The translations under genes and the position numbers were made by a program. Below are positions 8,513 through 16,214 of a DNA stretch of 20,846 bases, in pieces. The notes beneath the pieces are model-generated. The model saw only the letters and a program-made list of their open reading frames with translations. It ran no database searches and was not told the origin of the DNA. How positions within the stretch are numbered: position 1 is the first letter of the stretch; every line of letters begins with the position of its first letter. This stretch comes from Chara braunii (Eukaryota > Streptophyta > Charophyceae > Charales > Characeae): positions 1,917,041-1,937,886 of the forward strand of contig BFEA01000066.1 of NCBI GenBank assembly GCA_003427395.1, written 5' to 3'.

Positions 8513-9248
8513 GATCATCGAGGGTACTAAAGAAGAGGGGGTTCAAATAGAAAGGGCGGATTTAAGCAAGGACAGTGAGTGCTTTAGCTTTCCCTTAGAC
8601 CATCGCACCGAGAGGTATCTGGCGGGTCGTGAGAGAGGGTTAGAGCTAGAGAAGGGTTTTTTTTTGTGGCCTCGATTCGCAGTAGGAACTTGGGAAGGGG
8701 GTAGGTGGTCCCGGAATAGGCCCCAGAACGGGAAGAGGCCTAGACGAACGGTGGTCCATGCGGAAGGAACTGTCTATTTGAGTAGGGAAGCTTGGGTGTA
8801 TTACATCACTCACTTGGTCCTAGGTTGGTACCGTTCTGATCATTGGGAAACTCGAGTGGGTCCGATTTTGAGGCAGATTTTTTAGGCGGAGCCCCTTCGC
8901 TACTGCCCGACAATCGAGGTGAGGGTGCCTTGCGCTCGAGACAAGGAATACCCTCGCGCCATAGGGTGCGTCCAGGCCATATTCCCTTCTTTTGTTTTCC
9001 GGAGGGTGAGCGGGAAGGAGGAGCGGTACGAGAAGGTTGTGCGGTCCATAGTGCGGGAGAGGGGGTGGCAGCTCTCTGTTAGGTCGGTCCATTGGTACTA
9101 CACCTACTGCGTGGATAACCTAGTACCATACGGAATCAAAGCCTGTAGGATTCGCGCGGGGATCTTAAGGGAATCCGCTCGGGACCGCGAGGGTGGACCA
9201 GATTACGGTTACCTAAGGGTCTTCGGGGTATCCCAGAAAATGTTTTAG
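8505..9248 (+). pseudogene. Array gene 3, module I plus module II, one in-frame TAG
   Basis: One frame runs 248 codons with a single TAG at 8883-8885. Before it is module I: FFLW (about residues 49-52), TVYLSREAWVYYITHLVLG with EAW at 95-97. After it is module II: EYPRA, FPSFVFRR and WYYTYCVD with Cys at 202. The same order without a stop between modules is seen in genes 4 and 7, which argues that the TAG is a mutation and the original was one protein of ~247 residues. Aligned pairs with gene 4 include EKELPRACYPLTVRVPSFLF here matched as DKEYPRA...FPSFVF. No known domain is recognised. Confidence 0.65.
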
Positions 9249-9253
9249 AATGA

Positions 9254-9954
9254 ATGATGCTCCATGATAGGGAGTTGGGACGCTTCGTCGAGTCCTTCGT
9301 AGAAGGCTGTGAGACCCGTAGGTTAATCCCTAGCAACGTGGGGAGATAGAAGGGGGAAGGTCCACGGTCAGTGGGGAGTTCGTGTGGCTAGAGTCTAAAG
9401 AGGTTGAGGGTCGAGGGGTTGAGAGGAGTCTCGAGGTGACTGCGGTTATCTTCGTAGCCCCGGAAGCTTGGGCAAAGATTGTGGTACCCCTGGTCCTGGG
9501 ACAAGGGGGTGGGCTGGATAGGTTGCTGCGGGAAGCAAGAGAGGTGCGAGGAGAATGGATAAGTAGGGTTAGGGAGCGATTCACATTTGTGGCTATAGAA
9601 AGGGAGAGGTTCGCGGAGGAGAAAGAGCTTCCAAGGGCGTGCTATCCGTTAACTGTGAGGGTGCCGTCTTTCCTGTTCCGAGGAACAAACGAAAGGAAGA
9701 TAGTGGGGCTGCTAGAGAGGGGTAGGGGTTTGGGACTACCCTTTGGGGCCCTCTGGACGCTGTATACACATTGTATCGATCAGGGTGTCCCTCCACGCGG
9801 GAAACGTTGGGGCATTTTTAGGAGATTGGGGTCTCTAGAGAAACCCGTCACTCTCTCGCTAGAATGGTATCGCCGGTGGGTTCTTAAAACAACATCGGTA
9901 GATGGTGAAATTCGTGCTCAGCGAGAACGGGGCGGTAGAGTCGATAGAGGTTAG
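9254..9954 (+). pseudogene. Array gene 4, module I plus module II, N-terminal frameshift
   Basis: Tandem in-frame ATGs at 9254 and 9257 lie five bases after the gene 3 stop. The first ~30 codons (LHDRELGRFVESFVEG) are in one frame and end at a TAG near 9347. From about 9340 the next frame continues with GEIEGG, GEFVWLE, then AVIFVAPEAW (EAW codons 9463-9471), LVLG, PSFLFRG and LYTHCIDQGVPPR (9760-9798), ending TAG 9952-9954. A one-base indel near 9325-9345 explains this. This copy shows the two modules uninterrupted in one protein and serves as the reference for the family. The last 53 bases overlap the start of gene 5. Confidence 0.65.
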
Positions 9955-10597
9955 CGACAGGGGAAAAGTCTTGATTTCGGGGGACCCTGGCGTGACCCCT
10001 TACTGGATGAGCGTAGAGAAAAGGGGAGTGATCAGAGAAGGGGCCTTCGTGTGGGTTCGAGCTCGCAGACTCACTTGGAAGGAAGGTGTGGAAAGGGGAG
10101 GCCCACCGAACCTCGGTCATTTCCTAGAGATTCGGGCTACGGTCTTCCTCAACGAGGAGGCATGGACTGAAGTGTGGAGGGGCTTAGTGACAGGGCATTT
10201 GACCCATACGGAATACCGGGAATCTGCGAGGCTGGTAGCAAATAACCTAGTGCTGGCCGATTACGAGGAGGGGACTTTCGAGTCGTGAACTCTGGTGTCC
10301 TTCACCGAGCCTGGAGAGGTCCCTTGCGCATCTGGGGTCCTCCACGCGAACCTACCCTAGTTCTTGGCCAATTCGTTCTTAAGCGACCCGGAGGAGAGAG
10401 TGGTAGCAGTACTTAGGGCGGCTCGAGAATCCGGGGAGCGGGCTAGGGGTTTGTTCTGGCTCTATACGCGGTGCGTGGACGCGGGGGTTCCCCCAAGAAG
10501 TGAGTTGTCCGCCATATTCGGGAGGTTGAGCGAATTTGAGGGGCTCCGAGCTCACGTCGCAGACGTTCCGTACGCCCGCCTCTTCGGGGAAGAGTAG
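9902..10597 (+). pseudogene. Array gene 5, module I plus module II, two in-frame stops
   Basis: It starts at ATG 9902 inside the end of gene 4. Module I is clear: GAFVWV (47-52), then LEIRATVFLNEEAW with EEAW at 85-88 and LVTG at 95-98. The frame closes at TGA 10286-10288, but the same frame resumes and, after a TAG at 10358-10360, carries module II with SFLSDPEERVV, LFWLYTRCVDAGVPPR and IFGRLSEF, ending TAG 10595-10597. Keeping the frame across both stops supports an ancestral 231-residue protein. The intervening segment (FTEPGEVPCASG) aligns only weakly with gene 4. Confidence 0.62.
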
Positions 10598-10626
10598 GTG
10601 GCGAACCGGCGGGGGNTCGAAGGCCG

Positions 10627-11537
10627 ATGATAAGGGGGATCCCGAGAACTCTCTGGGCGTCAGTAGAACCTGTAGAGGATACCGGGGACGTAGTCCGAGT
10701 CACTCTGCCTAGAGCCAGATTGACGAGGCTAACTAGGACCCTCCTGCGAGAAGGAGGGGAAATCCGGCACGGTAAGGCTTTTGTACGATTAGCGGTGAGT
10801 AGCGATGGGAGGGTAGTGATTGGAGAAGCCCAAATATTCCTTTCGAAGATGGGCCTTGTAGAGGTAGCGCGCAGCTTGCGGACTGGGAAATGCCCTCTCT
10901 GGGACGCGCAAGCCGTGAAAGGCTGACTAGAAGAGCTAGAAGAGGGGGTAAGGCCTCGCGAAGGGTGGGACGAAGAATATCGAGTGACCTACGGGGGGTA
11001 GGAAGAGATATCTCGGTTCGTCTACAGTGAGCCGGTGGGAGTTCCCCGTTTTTTCTTTGAACGGATCTACCCCTCCGAGGCAGTCAAGAGGGCGTTAGAA
11101 AAAAGGATCTCCATCCTAAGCCAGTTCCGGTTCACGGGATCAGACCTCCATACCTTGCTAACGTGGTGTTTCCGGGATCCCTATAGAGACGATTGGTCGA
11201 CTCTGGAAGACCTGGGTTACGCCTTTGAAGGGTGGGGTCGACACGCGAGGGAATCCAAGATATCATGGAGATACTTGGGTAAGATTTGCGAAGGGGAGTT
11301 AGCGGGATTGGACCCTTCGGATCTAATTCGGATAGCGATTGCGTGCCGTCGACGGAAGTTAGGGGATGAGCGAGCTTGTGGTTGGAAAGAGTAAGAGAAA
11401 AAGTTCTCCGGATCCTCACTCTGTGTTGGGAGGAGGAAAGGAGGGAGAGGCCTGGGTCCTTGGCTAGGATCAAGCTATTGGAGACTGCTACGATCGCGAT
11501 CCTCGACGAGTTAACGAAAGATCTTCTCTCGCGGTGA
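10627..11537 (+). pseudogene. Array gene 6, module I plus divergent module II, stops and a frameshift
   Basis: Starts at ATG 10627 (MIRGIPRTLW). Module I: VTLPRARLTRLTR, EGGEIRHGKAFVRL, then EAQIFLSKMGLVEV and LRTGK (residues 68-88). TGA at 10924-10926 and TAG at 10999-11001 interrupt the same frame, which then carries a divergent module II (VPRFFFERIY, SDLHTLLTWCF, DLIRIAIACRRRKLG) to TAA 11392-11394. From 11370 a different frame stays open to TGA 11535-11537 (LRILTLCWEEERRERPG) and ends nine bases before gene 7, so a frameshift near 11370 probably split the original C-terminus. Its module II most resembles that of gene 8. An undetermined base (n) lies upstream at 10616. Confidence 0.58.
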
Positions 11538-11546
11538 GAAGAGGGT

Positions 11547-12023
11547 ATGAGAGCTTCGTTCGTCTCCAATAGGATTCGTTGGGAATTAGAGACCTGCGAG
11601 GACGGTAACGAGATTAAGATTGAAGGGGGTGCGGAACTTAACCCCGAGCTGCGAGAGGATCGGGTGATCCGTGCCGAGAAGAAATTTCTAGTGGAGGTCC
11701 GACGGCTGGCCTTGTGGAAAAGGAGGAGCTGGACCACGCTAGCTAGCTTTTCGGTCCACATTAGAAATGCGAGTGGAGTGAGGTCCTCAAGGGCTTGGAG
11801 AGAGTCTTTGCTGGAAGTAGAGAGAAGATTCGAAGAAGACTCTAGGTATCTAGGAATCCCACTGGCATCTAGGATACACCTTGTGGAGACCCAATTTTGG
11901 GATAGGACGGGAGAATACGAGGGGGCTTTGCGTCAGACGTTGCATGAGAGAGGAGAGGTCGGTCGCGCTAGGTGCGATGACTCGCTGATAGAGGCCGCCG
12001 CACAGTTGGCCGGCGTGAGGTGA
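11547..12023 (+). CDS. Array gene 7, intact 158-residue two-module protein
   Basis: ATG 11547 to TGA 12021-12023, without interruption. Module I: EIKIEGGAEL (23-31), KKFLVEVRRLALW (45-57), FSVHIRNASGV and SSRAWRE (68-86), matching GAFVWVRARRLTW and EEAW of gene 5. A shortened module II follows: ETQFWDRTGEYEGALRQTLH (114-133), ERGEVGRARCDDSLIEAAAQ (134-153), which aligns with FVFRR...YEKVVRSIVRERG of gene 3 but lacks the VPPR part. It is soluble-looking and Arg/Glu-rich. Gene 8 begins eight bases later. With gene 2 it is the only unbroken array member; function is not recognised. Confidence 0.65.
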   Translation: MRASFVSNRIRWELETCEDGNEIKIEGGAELNPELREDRVIRAEKKFLVEVRRLALWKRRSWTTLASFSVHIRNASGVRSSRAWRESLLEVERRFEEDSRYLGIPLASRIHLVETQFWDRTGEYEGALRQTLHERGEVGRARCDDSLIEAAAQLAGVR

Positions 12024-12031
12024 GGCCCCCT

Positions 12032-12886
12032 ATGATTAGATACGACAGGGGAGACCCGTTTGGTACCTTGGAAAGGGGTTGGAAAACGAGAGAGAGGTAT
12101 GGAGTAACCCTCCCTAGGGTTAGAGGGGAAGGAGTGGTGTCTACTGAGTTCTTCGAAATCTACAGGCAAGAGATGGTGGGCAGGTTCTCAATGGCGTCCG
12201 AGGGAGGCAGCTGCACTAGAAAGGCAGAGATCTTTTTGTCCCCCGACGATCGGCTAATCTTCGCGACTGAATTAGCAGAGGGAAAGGACCCCCTAGGCAT
12301 CGCCCTAAAGGCCCTGGACCGGTTGAGGAGATTGAGGGGAGGCACTGCCGGGGATCGCCTGATTGATAGGGTATAATATCGAGGGAGGTTGGAATTTCCA
12401 AGGGCGGCTCACGGGAGGACTTGGGAGATCCCGACCTGGGCCTACCGGCTACTTTACGGTGACGACGCGACCGTAAGGAGGGTCCGAACTAGGGGACAAG
12501 TGATTGAAAAATTCCCGTTGGGTGAAGAGGGGGGACACGACATGTTCACCCAGTGTTGGAAATCACGGGAAAACACTGACTTTGAGTGGTGGGCACTCGT
12601 AGGGGAATTCATCAAACCCCTGTTTCGAGGGGAACCCGGAGAAGTTGATAGGGCACTGATTAGGAGGTGCTCTCGGAAAGGAATAAGGGAGATATTTGAC
12701 ATAGAAATAGCCAACTTAGCCTTGGCCGCCTGCGAAGAAAAACAAGTGAGAGACTCTTGGTGGACTGTGACCAGCGAGGAGTCGGAGGAAGATAGTGCTA
12801 GCGAGGAATCGAGTGAGGAGAAGGAGGGCTCGGAAGAAGAAGACGATTTGGAAGATAGCACAGACGATAGTGAGGGAGACAACTAG
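12032..12886 (+). pseudogene. Array gene 8, two modules with acidic tail, one in-frame TAA
   Basis: ATG 12032 is preferred to the GTG at 12020 because it lies just after the gene 7 stop. Residues 1-114 are module I: YGVTLPRVRG, VGRFSM, KAEIFLSPDDRLIFATELAEGK. TAA 12374-12376 interrupts; the same frame then gives a gene-6-like module II (IPTWAYRLLYGDDATVRRV, HDMFTQCWKS, EIANLALAACEEKQV) and a C-terminal acidic Ser/Glu/Asp tail (about 12770-12883). The TAA cannot come from TGG in one step, unlike several other stops in the element. The stop at 12884-12886 is 18 bases before the Gag start. An acidic tail also closes the ORF at 6651, so such tails flank the array. Confidence 0.6.
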
Positions 12887-12904
12887 AGGTTACCGATAGG
12901 GTCC

Positions 12905-14143
12905 ATGAAGAGTGAAGTGGAAGCTGGTCTCTCTCGTCCGTCGGAAACCGCTGAAAGAAGGGGGGTAGTAAAAAGCCCCGAGTTAGGAGCTAGGCTAAGT
13001 AGGGTGGTGGAAGAAATGACTGAGCGAACAGAAACGGTGGATAGGGCCGAGAGGGGCCCGGAAACAGCTTCAGGAGAAAGATTGGCCTCGGAGGGGCAAA
13101 GAGCTAGCGCGGAAGTGCGGGTGCACAGGGATGTGGGGCCGCGGGTGGCGGTAAACGAAGGGATCGCCGAAGCCGCGAGGGGCGTTCCAGTAGAGTCCCG
13201 GTGGGCGGACCTAGTGGACGCAGAGGCAAGGATAAGGGAAGCGTCGGAATTTCCTAGAGATAGGTCGGGGTATCGACCACCTAGGGGAGAGGAAGAAGAG
13301 TGTCTGGATAGAAGGGACTTAAGAGAGGGGAGGTCAGCGGAGGCCGGCGGCAGGCCACGGAGATGGGTCGAAAGGATCCCGGAGACCGTCCCCGGTGAGA
13401 GGCAGGCTTTGGCAGGACAAAGAGCTAGGGCGGTAGAGGGCTCGAGGGACCTTTCTATAGAGTCTCGGTAGGCGGATCTACCGGATGCGAGAGTGGGGGA
13501 GGCGCTAGAGTTTCCGAGGGACAGGGTAGGGTACAGGCCACCCAGGAGGGAAGAGGAAGGCGGACCTAATAGAAGGGACCTTAGAGACGAGAGGTCGGCA
13601 GAAGCTGGCAGTAGACCACGAAGATGGGCCGAGAGGGAATCAGATGTTGCGTGGGATCCCGGTAAGGTAATGGGGAGAAGTCAGGGAGTGGATGCCTGGA
13701 GAGGCTTTAGGGGGCAGGACCACGCTCGGTGGGAGACGGAATATCCAAATGAGAGAAGCCGCTACGGGGAGGATCCGTGGGGACTCCCGAGACCCCGGCC
13801 ACAGATGGAGGAGCCAGATCCCTCGTGGTACAAGCCGTACGATCCAATGATTGACGGGCCCATGGAGGGACCCTATTTCCGACGATACGACGACCGACGA
13901 GTCCCCTACTACGACGTCAACCTGGGTTTGGAGATGCTTTTCTTCGACGGGTGGGATGTGACATGGTTCGTCGAGAAATGAGAAAGTTATGCATACCGAA
14001 AGAGATTCTCCGAGAAAGAGTGGATAGACCACTTCATCCAACACTTTGACCCAGAGCTGGACACCGCGATAAGGGCTATCTACCTTTGCAGATGGGCGAT
14101 GGAGGACCTTCAAAACTGGTTTGTTGCGGACTTTCGCATGTGA
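12905..14143 (+). pseudogene. gag: Gag, N-terminal part, with TAG and TGA stops and a frameshift
   Basis: ATG 12905 (MKSEVEAGLSRPSE) opens an Arg/Glu-rich, probably disordered region containing a duplicated ~90-107-residue unit. It is cut by TAG 13469-13471 and TGA 13979-13981; at the first, the sister repeat has TGG, so the stop arose from a Trp codon, and the second (FVEK*ESYAYRK) is also best explained so. The frame then codes a typical Gag capsid-like helical stretch (ERFSEKEW-like KRFSEKEWIDHFIQHFDPEL) up to LQNW at about 14116, where one extra T moves the frame. The following frame continues with LLRTFACDDLIPTVEG. The frame reaches a stop at 14141-14143. Confidence 0.78.
13058..13648 (+). 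repeat. Direct duplication within gag
   Basis: Unit 1 (13058-13378) and unit 2 (13379 to about 13648) both start PET..GER and share ESR.ADL.DA, EFPRDR.GYRPPR, RRDLR, RSAEAG and RPRRW in order. Unit 2 is shorter by about 20-25 codons after GQRA. Each ends at a WVER/WAER boundary. The duplication lies in the variable N-terminal part of Gag, before the conserved capsid-like region. Confidence 0.88.
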
Positions 14144-16214
14144 TGATTTGATCCCTACCGTGGAGGGTTTGCGGTTTGTTACCAGAGGGGAACGGGAGAG
14201 CCCAATGGCCTTCACCCGGAGGTTCAAGCGCCTGTCCCAAGCCCTAGTGGATAGGGGGATGTTATCGGAAGTGGATAGGTGCGTAATGTTCATGTTGCAC
14301 CTTCCCGAGGAGAAGAGGAAGGAAGTCCTTGAAAAAGCCCCAAGGGACTCAGCCAATTTCGAAAAAGTCGCAGAGGTGGTCTTCACCAGGGGAGGAGTGG
14401 ACATGAGAGAATACATGAAAGAAACCCTGGACATGGCACTCCGCAATATGCGTGGTTCACGGAACGATGACCCTAGGGGAAATGGTAGGCCACCCCTGGG
14501 TCCGCCTGGTCCGCCTGGTCCACGATGGGGAGAACGGCCAACGGGATGGAGAAATGAGCCGGGGGGCCAAGGAGGCTGGAGAAACGACCGAGAAATAGGG
14601 GGGAACCGCGGTCTCGATTGGAGAAATTCCCATTGGAAGGACGCTAGGGATGGAAGGTGGGGAGACGCGCCTCAAGCAAGGACTTCTGGGCCACGACCTG
14701 AGATTAGGGCTCCACCACCGCCAGCGCCGCCACCGCCAGCTCCTCCTTCGCCTGTAGCTGCTGCAACGCAACGGGGTCCGCGTCCCAACAACCCGCAAGC
14801 TCGGAGCGGGTGTGTTTATTGCAATGAAGAAAGTCACATCAAAAGGGATTGTCCTTATCTTACGGAGGGCTTAAGGTTGGGGGTGGTAAAGCTAAATGAA
14901 AACAAATGGGTTGTGTGGGGAGATAGTGGAGAGGCGGTCTCCTTCTACCCCTCAATGAAGGTGAATGTGGACAAGAGAATAGCCCTCCAGGAGGCGAGGC
15001 TGGGGAAGAAACCGGAAATAGGGGGCACCTCCAACACGTCCCGTATCCAAATGACGGAATCACCTGGGGGGGTATCCATCAGGGAACCCCAGGTGTCCAG
15101 CATCAAGGTCATAGAGACCCAGCCTGAAGAAGAGAGGCCTTGCCTAAGGGTGAGAACACGGGTTGGGGCCAAGACGTCTAAGAGCCAAGAGAGTGTGACG
15201 GAAGATGTGGGAGGAAGGAGCGACGACAACGACCAGCCAATGACCGATGCCAAGGTTGCGGAAGAAAAGAAGGAGGAACCCACTTCACCCAAATCGCCTA
15301 AGAAGAGGGGGCCTAAAAAGTTCGAAATGAAATGCACCTTGGATAAGATAGACACGGTAGCCCCCCTTAGGAGGACCCTGATGCAGTGCATGCTTCTGGA
15401 ATACCTAGCAGCCAGCAAGAGCGCTAGGGAAGAACTCCTAAGCATCACGAGAAAGGTGAGAGTCCCACTCGCCGGGGGACCCACAGTGCCGGGGGAGGGG
15501 CCAGCCAAGGAAAAAGTACAGTCGTCCCGCATTACCATGGAAAAACTACCAACAAACTTCTTCTCGGGTGAAGAGACAAAAAAGTTCTATGTGTTAGGAA
15601 ATGGCCAGCTCCAGGCAGTGGTAAGTGGGAAGAAGATGAGGGCACTAGTCGACAATGGGTCCGAATCTACTGTATGTAGGGACTCCATCGCTCGGGAGTT
15701 GGGCTTGGAGATCGATCGGGGAGTATCAATGTCGATGGTAGTGGCGGATAACAAGCTACAACCGGCGGAAGGGGTGTGTTATAGTCCCGTGATCGAGGTA
15801 GCAGGCGTTCAGACCTCGGTCTCAATATTTTCTGTAAAAGAGTGTTCCTCCGAATTGATCCTCGGTAGAGCCTGGCTGAGCGCGGTTCACGCTACCACGG
15901 TTGACCTGCCTGATGGAAGTCAGACCCTCTCAATCCAGAGTCCGGATGGAATCAGAGTGGTCATAAAGACCGTAGACGCGCAAGATGAGCGTAACCGGAC
16001 CAACGTTCCTAGACGCAAGGGGAACGGATCGAGGGTATGCCAGGTCCGTCTAGAGGGGGCGCTCTCCACGGATAAGGAACCCCCGGGGAGCCGACTGGAG
16101 GTCGAGGATGTCGGGAGCAGGGTAGTTATCAACGGGATAGGGTACGAGAAGGAGGATGAGGAGGAGGAGTTCGGTGGATGTGTGAGTCGGTCTTTCTTGG
16201 AGGAATCCCCTTAG
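14121..16214 (+). CDS. gag-pro: Gag C-terminal part with zinc knuckle, fused to aspartic protease
   Basis: This is the open part of the frame entered after the frameshift near 14116; the TTG at 14121 is not a real start. Residues 1-120 complete the retrotransposon Gag region (FTRRFKRLSQALVDRGMLSE). Residues ~195-225 are Pro-rich. C231-x2-C234-x4-H239-x4-C244 is a canonical CCHC nucleic-acid-binding knuckle. Residues ~260-420 are a charged linker. The protease core has ALVDNGSES with Asp511 in a DNG version of the usual DTG/DSG, and LILGRAWL (ILG at 580-582). The DNG form is, from memory, common in this fungal group. The frame ends at TAG 16212-16214 before RT, whose frame is -1 relative to this one. 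Confidence 0.9.
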   Translation: MLRTFACDDLIPTVEGLRFVTRGERESPMAFTRRFKRLSQALVDRGMLSEVDRCVMFMLHLPEEKRKEVLEKAPRDSANFEKVAEVVFTRGGVDMREYMKETLDMALRNMRGSRNDDPRGNGRPPLGPPGPPGPRWGERPTGWRNEPGGQGGWRNDREIGGNRGLDWRNSHWKDARDGRWGDAPQARTSGPRPEIRAPPPPAPPPPAPPSPVAAATQRGPRPNNPQARSGCVYCNEESHIKRDCPYLTEGLRLGVVKLNENKWVVWGDSGEAVSFYPSMKVNVDKRIALQEARLGKKPEIGGTSNTSRIQMTESPGGVSIREPQVSSIKVIETQPEEERPCLRVRTRVGAKTSKSQESVTEDVGGRSDDNDQPMTDAKVAEEKKEEPTSPKSPKKRGPKKFEMKCTLDKIDTVAPLRRTLMQCMLLEYLAASKSAREELLSITRKVRVPLAGGPTVPGEGPAKEKVQSSRITMEKLPTNFFSGEETKKFYVLGNGQLQAVVSGKKMRALVDNGSESTVCRDSIARELGLEIDRGVSMSMVVADNKLQPAEGVCYSPVIEVAGVQTSVSIFSVKECSSELILGRAWLSAVHATTVDLPDGSQTLSIQSPDGIRVVIKTVDAQDERNRTNVPRRKGNGSRVCQVRLEGALSTDKEPPGSRLEVEDVGSRVVINGIGYEKEDEEEEFGGCVSRSFLEESP

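Noticed and set aside
11132-11761. 209-residue minus-strand frame opposite array genes 6 and 7
   Set aside because: The plus-strand frames share motifs with six paralogues, while the minus frame shares none.
7809-12886. Bacterial or phage operon
   Set aside because: The packing looks operon-like, but the region lies between a PBS and a Ty3/gypsy gag, with introns nearby and no Shine-Dalgarno pattern.
13640-14446. 268-residue minus-strand frame opposite gag
   Set aside because: It is the shadow of the conserved Gag reading frame and shows no recognisable motif.
16160-16214. Programmed -1 frameshift signal between protease and RT
   Set aside because: No canonical X-XXY-YYZ slippery heptamer in the 55-base overlap window. 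A random indel is as likely.
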